Shown: in pieces, positions 1 through 9,346 of the stretch
Position numbering within the stretch: position 1 is the stretch's first letter
How the letters are laid out: each line of letters opens with the position of its first letter
Assembly (NCBI GenBank): GCA_027366165.1
Contig: DAHXKX010000141.1
Coordinates: forward strand, 1 to 47,385
Direction: 5' to 3'
Origin: Actinomycetota bacterium
GTDB taxonomy: Bacteria; Actinomycetota; Acidimicrobiia; Acidimicrobiales; Acidimicrobiaceae
DNA: 47,385 nucleotides
The notes under the pieces: generated by a model
Databases searched by the model: none
Seen by the model: only the letters and a program-made list of their open reading frames with translations
Told to the model about the DNA's origin: nothing
Made by a program: the position numbers and the translations under genes

Positions 1-983
1 CAGAATTGGGATGTGACTTAAGAGTTAAAGGGCTACAAATAGGACTGGGGGTATTGGCATCAGGTATCCCGTTCTCCAAGCGCTTTCTGAATAGTGACCA
101 AGCGTGAGGTCGGATTGGACAATTGAAACTAGCGGAATTGCGGACATTCTGGCCTGGATCAATGGTGCTTATTTTTGCGGCACGGGCCATGCTATTCACC
201 TTAAAGTCTTAAGTGGCGCTCAGCTGGCGGTCTCCTACCAGTGCAGTAGTGGCCCTTTCGAACCAGTCCCTACGCCGCTCTACCTCTCAGGCTAAAAGTT
301 TGGCGATTGAGCACTGGGCACAGTTCCTGCGGTTCGAGCACCTGTTCTGTCTGGAGAGCCTTCGTTGGAATCTTCGTTTGCGCTTGGTCTCGCCAGGAGT
401 TAGGAACTCGGGCATCAGCAGGTGGATGCCAGCGTAAGTCCTAAGGGTGGAGGCTATTCCCATATCTCTATACCGGCTGCAGCCCTGGCGTCGTCGCGTT
501 GAAGCGCTGGAGCAGGCTGAGTGGAGCTCAGCTATTACCTGCACGAGCAATTGAGAGTTACCTTGGCTGTGAACAGAGGTGTCGATCTGATGTCAGGTAC
601 CTGTTGGCGAGGTGGGCCTAAATCAAGGTACAGTCATGGAGGGATGCTGATGTGTGTATCCCATCCTCTGGGTGCGACGGTTTAGTGGCTGCTGTCACTT
701 CTGCTTTTGACCCGACAGGGGAATCCGGGGGTTTGCGGTCATGTTGTAGTCCGTGTTCGTACCTATCTGAACCACGCTGAGAGACTATCCCAATTAATCG
801 GGGTTTATTGGTGTGCCCACTAGAGATAGTGTTAGTTGACTGATGTCGAGGACGAACCAACGATGGTACTGACGGTTATTCGGCTCTCGTCGTGTTGCTG
901 AATTTCTTTGTCAGGCCAACCTGACCGGGAAACAAATTGACTTAAAGTTATGCTGGATTTGACCATAGCGCATTGGGGGCATC
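1..983. other. gene-free leader region upstream of cox operon
   Basis: I see no supportable gene here on either strand. The open frames are short (up to about 87 codons), lack convincing ribosome sites, and their translations carry no motif I recognise. No IS ends, tandem repeats or CRISPR-like repeats are visible. It could be a decayed gene or the tail of a neighbouring locus whose coding part lies outside the window. The last ~75 bases plausibly hold the regulatory region of the cox operon (inverted repeat at 910-925, TTGACT at 937-942), but I cannot point to a good -10. Confidence 0.5.
910..925. promoter_or_regulatory. perfect inverted repeat upstream of coxS (operator candidate)
   Basis: GTCAGG-CCAA-CCTGAC is a perfect 6+6 bp dyad with a 4-bp spacer, about 59 bp before the coxS start. 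A -35-like TTGACT lies just downstream at 937-942, so a bound protein would sit at the upstream edge of the promoter. There is no T-run after it, so it does not read as a terminator. The role is inferred from position and symmetry only. Confidence 0.4.
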
Positions 984-1457
984 ATGCAAATTACAACAAC
1001 TGTCAATGGCCGTTCATTCACGGGTGAAGTCGAGCCTCGCATGCTGCTCGTTCACTTCCTCAGGGATGTGCTAGGACTGACCGGGACCAATGTTGGATGT
1101 GACACTACTTCGTGTGGCGCCTGCACGATACACCTCAACGGTGAGTCAGTGAAGTCTTGCACGGTTCTCGCAGTGCAAGCAGATGGCAAGGAACTTACGA
1201 CCATCGAGGGTATGGCGACCGAGGCCGGCCTTCATCCTATCCAAAAGGCTTTTCAGGATAACCATGGGCTGCAGTGCGGGTATTGTACTCCGGGGATGGT
1301 CATGGCTGCGGCCTCATTCCTCAAGGAGAACCCTAAACCTACAGAGCATGAGGTGCGTGAGGCGTTGGAAGGCAATCTCTGCAGATGTACCGGATACCAC
1401 AACATCGTCAAGTCAGTTTTGGCAGCTGCAGTCGCAATGGAGGGGGTAGTTCGATGA
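984..1457 (+). CDS. coxS: CO dehydrogenase-type small subunit, 2Fe-2S (CoxS)
   Basis: This is the iron-sulfur subunit of a molybdenum hydroxylase and carries electrons from the Mo site to FAD. At 157 aa it has the usual length. The plant-type [2Fe-2S] cluster ligands are C39, C44, C47 and C59. The second cluster in the four-helix domain uses C98, C101, C133 and C135 (motifs QCGYCTPG and CRCTGY). The ATG follows GGGGG at 975-979. Its TGA overlaps the coxL ATG (ATGA), which indicates translational coupling. The S-L-M gene order, rather than M-S-L, is the one usual for form II clusters. The family is certain; the true substrate (CO or another small molecule) cannot be read from this subunit. Confidence 0.95.
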   Translation: MQITTTVNGRSFTGEVEPRMLLVHFLRDVLGLTGTNVGCDTTSCGACTIHLNGESVKSCTVLAVQADGKELTTIEGMATEAGLHPIQKAFQDNHGLQCGYCTPGMVMAAASFLKENPKPTEHEVREALEGNLCRCTGYHNIVKSVLAAAVAMEGVVR

Positions 1458-3838
1458 CAATCTTGGAGACTGGCTCATCAGAACGGGTGACCGGAAAGCG
1501 TTTGCTGCGACGTGAAGATCCCGAACTGCTTACTGGAGAGGCGAAGTTTGTCGACGACATCGTTCAGCAGAACGCTCTTTATATGGCAATTCTCAGATCG
1601 CCCATGGCCCATGCAAGGATAGTCGCGGTGGATACTGCCATTGCGAAACGCATGCCTGACGTGTTCGCGGTGATGACCGGCGAGGAACTCAAGTCTGACT
1701 GGTTTGCACCTATGCCCTGTGCCTGGCCAGTCACCGGAGAGATGAAGAACCCGCCTCACTATCCAGTGGCAGCGGACGTTGTCAAGTACGTGGGTGATGC
1801 CGTGGCGGTCGTGCTGGCTTCAAACAAAGTTGCTGCTATCGATGCGCTTGCTGCAATCGATGTGAAATACGAGGCTCTGCCGGTCATTGTCGCTTTGGAG
1901 GATGCACTTGCCGATAAGGAGCTGGTGCATCCTGAATTGGGAACCAACACTAGCTACGTTTGGAAGTTGGAACCCGATAAGAGCAAGGTCGATCAGGCTT
2001 TCGCATCCGCCGCCCATGTAGTTAAGAGCCGCTTTGTGCAGCAGAGACTACTGCCTTCGGCCATGGAGCCAAGAGGAGTCCTAGTGGTGCCTCAGCCTTA
2101 TGGCAGTGAGTACACCATTTACAGCTCCACCCAGATACCTCACATACTGAAAATAATGCTGAGTCTGACAGTTGGTGTATCGGAAGCAAAATTGCGGGTG
2201 ATAGCGCCTGCGGTGGGCGGAGGTTTTGGCTCTAAGTTGAACGTCTATTCCGAGGAGGTCCTTGCCCTCACTTTGGCCCGCAAGTTTCACAGGCCTGTTC
2301 GATGGACAGAGGAACGAAGCGAAGGTGCGCTGGCGACGATTCACGGCAGGGGTCAGATCCAAGAGATTGAACTCGCTGCGGAGGCTGACGGAAGGTTAAT
2401 GGCGGTCAAAGTGAATCTTATTGCCGACATGGGCGGATATCTGCAGCTGTTGACCCCTGGAGTACCGCTGCTGGGAGGTTTTCTTTATCATGGCCTGTAC
2501 GACGTTCCAGCCTATTCCTTCACCTGCACGGGCGTGTTTACAAACAAGACTCCTACGGACGCCTACCGTGGTGCTGGCCGGCCTGAGGCAACGTTCGCAA
2601 TAGAGCGAAGCATGGACAGCCTTGCAAGAAAGGTTGGAATCGATCCGGCAGAAATTCGGAGAAGGAATTTCATACCCCCGGAAAAGTTCCCTTACTCCTC
2701 TGCTCCTGGACTGGTTTTTGATTCTGGAAACTACCTGCCAAATTTGGAGCAGGGCCTTGAAAAGGTTGGATATGCGCAAATCCGTGCCGAACAGCAAATA
2801 AGGCGATCTCGCGGCTCGAAAAAACATCTTGGAGTCGGCCTTTCGTGCTACGTGGAGATGTGCGGACTGGCGCCTTCGAAGGTACTTGGTTCACTCAGCT
2901 ATTCCGCTGGTGGTTGGGAGTCGGCAACAATTCGTATACTTCCAACGTCAAAAGTCCAGGTAGTGACTGGCACTGCGCCGCACGGTCAAGGGCATGAGAC
3001 ATCCTGGTCGATGATTGTGGCTGATCGGCTCGGAATAAGTCCGGAAGATATCGAGGTCCTGCATTCCGACACTGCGATCGCACCGTATGGGCTTGACACA
3101 TACGGGTCGCGTTCACTGGCAGTTGGCGGATCTGCGGTGTACTTGGCCACTGATAAGGTCCTGGAAAAGGCCAAATTGATTGCGGCCCACCATCTAGAGG
3201 TCGCCGCCGAGGATCTGAGCTACAAGGATGGGAGCTTCGCAGTTAAGGGCTCGCCGGACAAGGCGATGGCCTTATCTTCTGTGGCATTCGAGGCTTTCAC
3301 AGCTCACAATCTGCCTGAAGGACTTGAGCCTAACCTGGAGGCCACGGTGACATGGGATCCTCCGAATTTCACATTTCCGTTCGGAACCCACATTGCCGTC
3401 GTCGAGGTGGACGAGGAAACTGGCGCAACGGAGCTGCTGCGCTATGTCTCGATCGACGACGTCGGTAACCAGATCAATCCGATGATAGTAGAAGGTCAGA
3501 TTGAGGGCGGAATTGCCCAAGGTGTGGCCCAAGCGCTCTTTGAAGAGGCAATCTACGACGGGTCTGGTAACCTCCTCAACACCACGTTTCTTGAGTATTT
3601 AGTTCCATCTGCCTCAGAGTTTCCAAGTTTTGAGTTGGGAAACACTGTCACTCCGTCTCCAACGAATCCGCTGGGGGTCAAGGGCGTGGGTGAAGCGGGG
3701 TGCATAGCTTCTCCTCCCGCAGTAATCAATGCAATTGTCGATGCCCTTTCTGTATTTGGGATTGAACACATAGAAATGCCAGCCTCACCGGAGAAGGTCT
3801 GGTCAGCTATCAGTTTTTCCCGTGGCAACAGCCGATAG
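1454..3838 (+). CDS. coxL: Form II CO dehydrogenase-type large subunit, Mo-binding (CoxL)
   Basis: This is the molybdopterin-cytosine-dinucleotide catalytic subunit of a xanthine-oxidase-family hydroxylase, 794 aa from the ATG in the ATGA overlap with coxS. An upstream extension of the frame exists but runs inside coxS. The active-site loop reads AYRGAGR at about residues 370-376. That is the form II signature; proven form I CO dehydrogenases have AYxCSFR there, with a cysteine that binds Cu. Other landmarks are the cofactor-binding GGGFGSK near residue 255 and the C-terminal GVGEAG with the conserved active-site glutamate. Form I activity on CO is well established, whereas form II substrates are less certain, so CO oxidation is only a possibility. 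The enzyme would be an (LMS)2 heterohexamer. Confidence 0.93.
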   Translation: MTILETGSSERVTGKRLLRREDPELLTGEAKFVDDIVQQNALYMAILRSPMAHARIVAVDTAIAKRMPDVFAVMTGEELKSDWFAPMPCAWPVTGEMKNPPHYPVAADVVKYVGDAVAVVLASNKVAAIDALAAIDVKYEALPVIVALEDALADKELVHPELGTNTSYVWKLEPDKSKVDQAFASAAHVVKSRFVQQRLLPSAMEPRGVLVVPQPYGSEYTIYSSTQIPHILKIMLSLTVGVSEAKLRVIAPAVGGGFGSKLNVYSEEVLALTLARKFHRPVRWTEERSEGALATIHGRGQIQEIELAAEADGRLMAVKVNLIADMGGYLQLLTPGVPLLGGFLYHGLYDVPAYSFTCTGVFTNKTPTDAYRGAGRPEATFAIERSMDSLARKVGIDPAEIRRRNFIPPEKFPYSSAPGLVFDSGNYLPNLEQGLEKVGYAQIRAEQQIRRSRGSKKHLGVGLSCYVEMCGLAPSKVLGSLSYSAGGWESATIRILPTSKVQVVTGTAPHGQGHETSWSMIVADRLGISPEDIEVLHSDTAIAPYGLDTYGSRSLAVGGSAVYLATDKVLEKAKLIAAHHLEVAAEDLSYKDGSFAVKGSPDKAMALSSVAFEAFTAHNLPEGLEPNLEATVTWDPPNFTFPFGTHIAVVEVDEETGATELLRYVSIDDVGNQINPMIVEGQIEGGIAQGVAQALFEEAIYDGSGNLLNTTFLEYLVPSASEFPSFELGNTVTPSPTNPLGVKGVGEAGCIASPPAVINAIVDALSVFGIEHIEMPASPEKVWSAISFSRGNSR

Positions 3839-3856
3839 GTCGAGTTAGGAGTCTCA

Positions 3857-4672
3857 ATGTTTCCAGCTTCATTTGATTACGCGAAGGCAACTTCTGTGGC
3901 AGATGCAATTTCAATCCTTTCTAGTGTCGACGATGCCAAGTTGTTGGCCGGCGGGCACTCCCTGCTGCCGCTCATGAAGCTGCGATTGGCCAGTCCCGGC
4001 ATGATTGTTGATATCGGGTCATTGACTGACCTCTCCTATATCGAAGATAAGGGTGACTACGTCGCAGTAGGAGCATTGACCCGCCACCATGACGTTCAGA
4101 ATTCGCGCCTTCTCAAGTCAGTTGTGCCGATTTTGCCATACGTTGCGTCAAGGGTGGGTGATCCGGCGGTCCGTCACCGCGGCACCATTGGCGGTTCAAT
4201 TTCTCACGGAGATGGTGCCAGCGATTTGCCGGCAGCGGTGCTTGCCTTGGATGCCAAATTTGTTCTGATGGGTCCAAAAGGGGAGCGGGTGGTTCCGGCT
4301 TCAGAGTTCTTCGTTGGATTTCTGGAGACTGTGCTCAGCTCGGATGAACTACTAACTGAGATTAGAGTGCCAAAGTTTAGTGGCGGCTGGTCGTTTCAGA
4401 AGTTCAATAGGAGAGCACAAGACTGGGCGATTGTTGGCGTCGCCGCGGTGAACAATGGTCATACCAGGATATCGCTTGTCAATATGGGGCCCACCCCGCT
4501 ACGCGCAACTGCCGTGGAAGCAGCTTTGGCTGACGGTGCCTCAATCGAGGTTGCCAGCGGCAGAGCGAGTGACGGGCTCGACCCACCTTCAGATCTGAAT
4601 GCCTCCTCAGAGTATCGCCGCCACCTTGCGGAAGTGTTGGTTAAAAGGGCCCTTGCTGAAGCTCTTAGATAG
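3857..4672 (+). CDS. coxM: CO dehydrogenase-type medium subunit, FAD-binding (CoxM)
   Basis: This is the flavoprotein subunit that accepts electrons from CoxS and passes them to the respiratory chain. At 271 aa it is a little shorter than typical (about 285). The two FAD pyrophosphate-binding loops are present: AGGHSL at residues 32-37 and TIGGS near residues 111-115, followed by HGDGASDLPA. AGGAG lies upstream of the ATG, 18 bp after coxL ends. It completes the catalytic trio. A 70-bp gap to coxD follows, so coxD might have a promoter of its own, but none is clear. Confidence 0.93.
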   Translation: MFPASFDYAKATSVADAISILSSVDDAKLLAGGHSLLPLMKLRLASPGMIVDIGSLTDLSYIEDKGDYVAVGALTRHHDVQNSRLLKSVVPILPYVASRVGDPAVRHRGTIGGSISHGDGASDLPAAVLALDAKFVLMGPKGERVVPASEFFVGFLETVLSSDELLTEIRVPKFSGGWSFQKFNRRAQDWAIVGVAAVNNGHTRISLVNMGPTPLRATAVEAALADGASIEVASGRASDGLDPPSDLNASSEYRRHLAEVLVKRALAEALR

Positions 4673-4742
4673 GGTTTCTGATACTGAACGGCATGCTCTA
4701 GGCTGGTAATGTACTGTTCTACAAAGACTTGGAGTATTCGTA

Positions 4743-5690
4743 TTGTCGTTGTCAGGCATCAACAACAAGCCTTTTGGCGTGACCTCACCCGCAGAGCTTC
4801 AGGCGAAGCTGGCTGATTATGAGTACTTGGCGGATGAGACTCTGTCAACGACGATATTTCTTTCATTGGCGCTCGCCAGGCCTCTCTTCCTCGAGGGAGA
4901 GGCTGGAGTGGGCAAGACGGAGGTGGCCAAGGCGCTGTCCCGATGGCTTGGGACGGAACTGATACGTCTCCAGTGCTATGAGGGCATCGATGTTTCTCAG
5001 GCCCTTTATGAATGGGATTACTCCAAGCAGCTTCTGCACCTTAGAGCAGCAGAGACAACCACTGGTACAGGTGAGCATCCAAGTATCGAAGCATTGGAAG
5101 ACGAACTCTACGGTGAGAGGTTCCTTCTGAAGCGGCCCATTCTCGCAGCTCTATCGGCCCCTGGTGGAAGGCCGCCGGTACTTTTGATCGATGAGCTCGA
5201 TCGGGCTGATGACGAGTTTGAGGCCTTCCTGCTGGAGGTATTGTCTGAATACTCTGTCACCATCCCCGAGCTAGGTCAGATCAGAGCTGCAGTGCCACCG
5301 ATCGTGGTGATCACGTCAAATCGAACCCGCGATGTTCACGATGCCTTGAAAAGGCGATGCCTGTACTGTTGGGTTGAGCATCCGACGTTTGAACGGGAAG
5401 TGGAAATTGTCAATTTGCGGGCTCCGCAGGTTGGTGTCGCCCTTGCCCGTCAGGTTGCGGCCATGGTGGAGGGTCTCCGGACTATGGGCTTGTTCAAACC
5501 GCCCGGGGTCGCGGAGACAATCGATTGGGCACAGTCTCTGGCGATACTAGGTGTGATGGAACTCAATGACCGCTTGGTTGAGGAGACTCTGGGGAGTGTA
5601 TTGAAGTACAAAGAAGATTCTGAACGTGTCAGGTCGAGTTCAATCAGCGATCTGGTTCGCTCTGCAGTGAAACGTGCGACAGAGGGATAG
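4743..5690 (+). CDS. coxD: MoxR-type AAA+ ATPase (CoxD)
   Basis: This AAA+ ATPase of the MoxR family is 315 aa. Walker A is GEAGVGKTE (about residues 51-59) and Walker B is VLLIDELD (about 146-153). A later TSNRTRD segment fits sensor 1. In Oligotropha, CoxD is needed to mature the CO dehydrogenase active site and works with the VWA protein CoxE; the same pairing is seen here, with 7 bp between genes. The start is TTG, preceded by GGAG at 4731-4734 with 8-bp spacing; no ATG or GTG comes before the conserved region. If the enzyme is form II and lacks the Cu-binding cysteine, the ATPase probably does something other than Cu/S insertion. Confidence 0.9.
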   Translation: MSLSGINNKPFGVTSPAELQAKLADYEYLADETLSTTIFLSLALARPLFLEGEAGVGKTEVAKALSRWLGTELIRLQCYEGIDVSQALYEWDYSKQLLHLRAAETTTGTGEHPSIEALEDELYGERFLLKRPILAALSAPGGRPPVLLIDELDRADDEFEAFLLEVLSEYSVTIPELGQIRAAVPPIVVITSNRTRDVHDALKRRCLYCWVEHPTFEREVEIVNLRAPQVGVALARQVAAMVEGLRTMGLFKPPGVAETIDWAQSLAILGVMELNDRLVEETLGSVLKYKEDSERVRSSSISDLVRSAVKRATEG

Positions 5691-5697
5691 CTGAGCC

Positions 5698-6816
5698 GTG
5701 CAGGATTTCACGAGTGCTGCTGTTGGATTCGCGAGGGTGCTGAGAGGCGCCGGTATCGGAGTCCCAACTGATCGGGTCGCTTGGTTTGCGAAGTCTCTCG
5801 GGATCTTGGGTGTTGAGTCAAGGGAGAACGTTTACATATGCGCAATGGCAACTCTTATTTCCAGACCGGAGGATTTTGCGGTTCTCAACGTCTGTTTCGA
5901 TTCATGGTGGCTTTCACGCCGGGCAGATTCATTTGAGTTGGCTGCTGATGAACTCAAAGTCGCCATAGAGGTTGATTCTGCTGACGATGAGCAAAAGCCG
6001 GAGTTGGAGGAGTTGTCGGAGGAGTTCGAGCCAGACCTCACAATCCGCCTAAAGTTTTCCGGAGCCGAAGTCCTGGCAAGCAAGGATTTTGCCAAGTGCA
6101 CTGTGGCAGAGCTCGAAGAGGCGGCCAAAGCAATGGACAGGATTGCATTGGTTGTGCCCCGGCGGCACACGACCAGAATGGTTTCATCGCGGTCGCGAAA
6201 GGGACCGATTGATATCCGAAAAACCGTTAAGGAAGCAATATCGCATCATGGCGAGCCGGTACGCGTACGGCATCGGAATCATGGAGAGAGGCCAAGAAGA
6301 ATTGTGCTTCTGTGCGACATTTCCGGGTCCATGGACCCGTATGCAAGAGCCATGATTCGTTTCTTACATTCGGCGGTGATCGGTGGAATAAGAGTGGAAG
6401 CGTTCACTTTCAGTACAAGTCTTACGCGAATAACCAGGGAGCTGGATTGGAAGGATCCCGATATGGCACTGTCAAGGGCGGGCCAGGTTGTGAAAGACTG
6501 GTCAGGTGGCACCCGAATAGGTGAGGCATTGCTGGAGTTCAATGAGCAGTTCGGCATTCGAGGAATGGCTAGGGGCGCGGTCGTGGTTATCATGTCTGAT
6601 GGATGGGATAGGGGCGAACCAGAGTTGGTATCTCGTGAGATGGCCAGGTTGAGACGGGTTGCTCAGAGGATAATCTGGGTGAATCCACTCAAGCACACTC
6701 CCGGTTATGCGCCACTGGCCCGAGGAATGTCGGCTGCGCTGCCATACGTGAGCGATTTCGTCGAGGGACATTCGCTGAGGTCACTTGTCCAGCTTGCGGA
6801 GGTGATAGCCAAATGA
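5698..6816 (+). CDS. coxE: VWA-domain protein, CoxE-like
   Basis: At 372 aa, it has a helical N-terminal half with an acidic stretch around residues 95-115 and a C-terminal von Willebrand A domain. The MIDAS motif DISGSM lies near residues 206-211, followed by conserved T and D positions (GGTRIGEAL, MSDGWDRGE). The family works with MoxR ATPases as a substrate-recruiting partner. It starts at GTG 7 bp after coxD and ends in an ATGA overlap with the next gene, so it is clearly within the operon. It is assigned to accessory maturation, in the cytoplasm. Confidence 0.9.
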   Translation: MQDFTSAAVGFARVLRGAGIGVPTDRVAWFAKSLGILGVESRENVYICAMATLISRPEDFAVLNVCFDSWWLSRRADSFELAADELKVAIEVDSADDEQKPELEELSEEFEPDLTIRLKFSGAEVLASKDFAKCTVAELEEAAKAMDRIALVVPRRHTTRMVSSRSRKGPIDIRKTVKEAISHHGEPVRVRHRNHGERPRRIVLLCDISGSMDPYARAMIRFLHSAVIGGIRVEAFTFSTSLTRITRELDWKDPDMALSRAGQVVKDWSGGTRIGEALLEFNEQFGIRGMARGAVVVIMSDGWDRGEPELVSREMARLRRVAQRIIWVNPLKHTPGYAPLARGMSAALPYVSDFVEGHSLRSLVQLAEVIAK

Positions 6817-8063
6817 AAGAAATTTTGTCAGATATTGACCGATGGCGTAGCCAGGGAAAACGGGTGGCAATCGCGCGTGTGGTTGGGATCGAGGGCTCGG
6901 GTCCCCGCGATATTGGCGCGACTATGGCTGTCTCTGATATTGGAGAGGTTGCCGGATCCGTGTCGGGAGGTTGCGTCGAAGGTGCGGTTGTGACCGAGGC
7001 GCTCAAGACCATGGGCATTTCTTCGATGCCCGCTGGAGGCTCCACCTTGGCCATGGGTGATCTAGGTGACGTTGACCGGGACGCAATTGGCTGTCCAACG
7101 ATACAAACGTTTGGATACTCTGACGATGAGGCGTTTGCGGTGGGACTGACATGTGGGGGCACACTTCACATTCTGATTGACCCGGATCTTCCTCATTTCT
7201 ATGACGAACTCGAGGAAAATGTAAAGAATGAGCGTCCCTTCGTTTGGGTCACCGTGAGTTCGCTCAATCCCGCTGAGGCCGGAGATTATGAGATAAGCGA
7301 AATTTCACCTGAGGGAAGAAATGCGTTCTCACTAAGTGGGGAACTTCCAGTACTCGGAGTGTCAATGTTGGTATATGAGGATGGTTCTCACACCGGCTCG
7401 CTGGGAAGGGATGATCTCGACCAGGTCGTGATACGCGATTCGCTTGGTGCATTGGCAGTTGGGAGGACCGACGTGCGCCATTATGGCCGCAATGGTCAGG
7501 CGCGGCACCAGGAAGTGGGAGTGGTTCTTGAAGTGTTCGCGCCGCCTCCAAGGATGATCATTTTCGGAGCGGTTGATTTCACCGCGGCCCTTGTGCGGGT
7601 GGCAAAGGTACTTGGATACAGGGTCACCGTCTGCGATGCCCGACCTGTTTTCGCCACCCAGGCCAGATTTCCAATGGCAGATGAGGTGGTTGTCGATTGG
7701 CCAGACCGATATCTGGAAAAGGATTTGGACTCTTTAAGCGAACGTGATGCGATTTGCGTACTTACCCACGATCCGAAGTTTGACATCCCTGCCATTCAGA
7801 AAGCGCTGCAGAGCAAGGTCGGCTACATCGGTGCGATGGGTTCCCGCCGCACTCACAGGGAGAGAACAGAGCGACTACTTTCGAAGGGGATTCCTTTAGA
7901 GACTCTTGAAAAGAGGGTTATGGGACCGATCGGTCTCGATATTGCGGCCCGGACCCCCGAGGAGACCGCAATATCTATTTGTGCCGAAATTATTTCTAAG
8001 AGGACCGGCCGGTCAGCGGTATCATTGAGTACTACCGATGGTTCAATCCATGACAGAACGTGA
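6813..8063 (+). CDS. coxF: XdhC/CoxF-family molybdenum cofactor insertion protein
   Basis: This 416-aa, two-domain XdhC-family protein binds molybdenum cofactor and delivers it to molybdenum hydroxylases. The N-terminal XdhC/CoxI domain shows the GSGPRDIGATM and GSVSGGCVEG motifs (about residues 27-55). The C-terminal Rossmann domain starts at PPPRMIIFGA (about residue 245) and contains CDARP and YIGAMGSRRTH. Both halves are in one chain, whereas some cox clusters encode them as separate proteins. It starts in the ATGA overlap with coxE. Its neighbours (a cytidylyltransferase next, the Mo subunit upstream) support the role. The symbol is by family and position; coxI or xdhC would be equally fair. 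Confidence 0.88.
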   Translation: MKEILSDIDRWRSQGKRVAIARVVGIEGSGPRDIGATMAVSDIGEVAGSVSGGCVEGAVVTEALKTMGISSMPAGGSTLAMGDLGDVDRDAIGCPTIQTFGYSDDEAFAVGLTCGGTLHILIDPDLPHFYDELEENVKNERPFVWVTVSSLNPAEAGDYEISEISPEGRNAFSLSGELPVLGVSMLVYEDGSHTGSLGRDDLDQVVIRDSLGALAVGRTDVRHYGRNGQARHQEVGVVLEVFAPPPRMIIFGAVDFTAALVRVAKVLGYRVTVCDARPVFATQARFPMADEVVVDWPDRYLEKDLDSLSERDAICVLTHDPKFDIPAIQKALQSKVGYIGAMGSRRTHRERTERLLSKGIPLETLEKRVMGPIGLDIAARTPEETAISICAEIISKRTGRSAVSLSTTDGSIHDRT

Positions 8064-8636
8064 TTGAAATTGACTACGTCCGGCTTACTTCTATGTGGTG
8101 GCGAAGGTCGCCGGTTTCATGGCAAAGTGCATAAGCTTATTCATCCTTTGGACGATTCGACCGTGATCTCTGTATCTCTGGCGGCGCTTTTGGGAGCCGG
8201 GTTCGAGTTCAATATTGTGGTTGACGGCGCCGTCGATGTCGGCCCCTATTTGACCACCGGGGTAATTCATGTGCACAATACCGACTGGAGGAATGGCATG
8301 GCGTCATCGCTACAGGTCGGAATCGATGTTGCAAGAAAATTGGGAGTCGAGAGGGTTGTTGTAGGGCTGGGAGATCAGCCCGGAATTCTGAGTAGCAGTT
8401 GGATGGCAGTAGCGGAGTCAAGTGATCGGCCGATTGCGGTTGCGACCTATCATGGACAAAGAAGGAACCCAGTCAGACTTGACAGCTCGGTATGGGATCT
8501 GCTGCCTCGATCAGGGGACGAAGGGGCTAGGGCTCTATTTAGAGCATATCCAGAGCTGGTGGAAGAAGTGGATTGCATGGGGGATCCACGTGACATTGAT
8601 ACCTTGGAGGATTTAATCAAGTGGAACAGCTTTTGA
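8064..8636 (+). CDS. mocA: MobA/MocA-like molybdenum cofactor nucleotidyltransferase
   Basis: This 190-aa protein is of the NTP_transf_3 (MobA-like) fold. The N-terminal nucleotide-binding loop reads LLLCGGEGRRF rather than the more common LAAGxGxRxG, and a lysine follows. GDQPG near residue 107 is the conserved metal/nucleotide motif. Xanthine-oxidase-family enzymes use the cytosine dinucleotide form of the cofactor, which MocA makes from CTP and Mo-molybdopterin; CTP use is inferred from the operon. The start is taken as TTG directly after the xdhC stop codon. No strong ribosome site is seen, so it probably depends on coupled translation. It overlaps coxG by 16 bp. Confidence 0.8.
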   Translation: MKLTTSGLLLCGGEGRRFHGKVHKLIHPLDDSTVISVSLAALLGAGFEFNIVVDGAVDVGPYLTTGVIHVHNTDWRNGMASSLQVGIDVARKLGVERVVVGLGDQPGILSSSWMAVAESSDRPIAVATYHGQRRNPVRLDSSVWDLLPRSGDEGARALFRAYPELVEEVDCMGDPRDIDTLEDLIKWNSF

Positions 8637-9340
8637 ATGAGTTTTCCGTTGCGTTACCGATTGAAAAGGCATGGAGGATCCTGACGGATATCGAAAAGAT
8701 CGCGCCGTGTCTTCCCGGGGCTGCCCTTGAGGAGATCGATGGTGAGACGTACTCCGGTTCGGTTAAGGTGAAAGTAGGCCCGATCGTAGCTTCTTATAAG
8801 GGGAAGGCGAGCTTCATCGAGATGGACCATGCCACACACAAGGCCGTGCTGAAGGCTGAAGGCAGGGATACCAAGGGTCAAGGCAATGCATCTGCGACCA
8901 TCACAGCCGAACTGGTGGCGGATGGCGATAAGACCAAGGTCAAGGTGACGACAGATCTTGCTATCACTGGTAGGGTTGCTCAATTCGGACGTGGAGTCCT
9001 TTCGGATGTCTCCTCGAAGCTAATGGGCCAGTTCGTGAACTCGCTTGAGGAGTTGATCGAACATGACGCTCAACCTTCTCCTGTTCAGGCGACTACGTCG
9101 GCAGAGTCCAAGCAGGAGGTGCCGATTGAGGGCGGGAACGGTTCAAAAGCCGCTACCACCCCTAGCGAAGGCCCAAGGAAGATAGCCCATAAGGAGGCTG
9201 AACCGGTGGACCTTCTCAACATGGCCAGCAGCTCACTCAAAAGGCGGTTGGTCCCGGGTGGGTTGGGCGCAGCCATACTTGTGCTGTTCTTGCTCGGGCG
9301 GCGCAGGCGGAAGAGCAAGATCCGAGCGCACAAGAGCTAG
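8621..9340 (+). CDS. coxG: CoxG-like SRPBCC protein with C-terminal membrane anchor
   Basis: At 239 aa, residues 1-148 form an SRPBCC/CoxG domain (typical start FSVALPIEKAWRILTD, then CLPGA and KVKVGPI). A variable Ser/Thr/Glu-rich linker follows to about residue 200, then one transmembrane helix (about 207-224) and a basic tail RRRRKSK. This topology keeps the lipid-binding-type domain next to the membrane. CoxG proteins have been linked to attaching the dehydrogenase to the membrane and to quinone supply. The GTG start lies inside the end of the previous gene. It is the last recognisable cox gene. Confidence 0.88.
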   Translation: MEQLLNEFSVALPIEKAWRILTDIEKIAPCLPGAALEEIDGETYSGSVKVKVGPIVASYKGKASFIEMDHATHKAVLKAEGRDTKGQGNASATITAELVADGDKTKVKVTTDLAITGRVAQFGRGVLSDVSSKLMGQFVNSLEELIEHDAQPSPVQATTSAESKQEVPIEGGNGSKAATTPSEGPRKIAHKEAEPVDLLNMASSSLKRRLVPGGLGAAILVLFLLGRRRRKSKIRAHKS

Positions 9341-9346
9341 TTGCAG

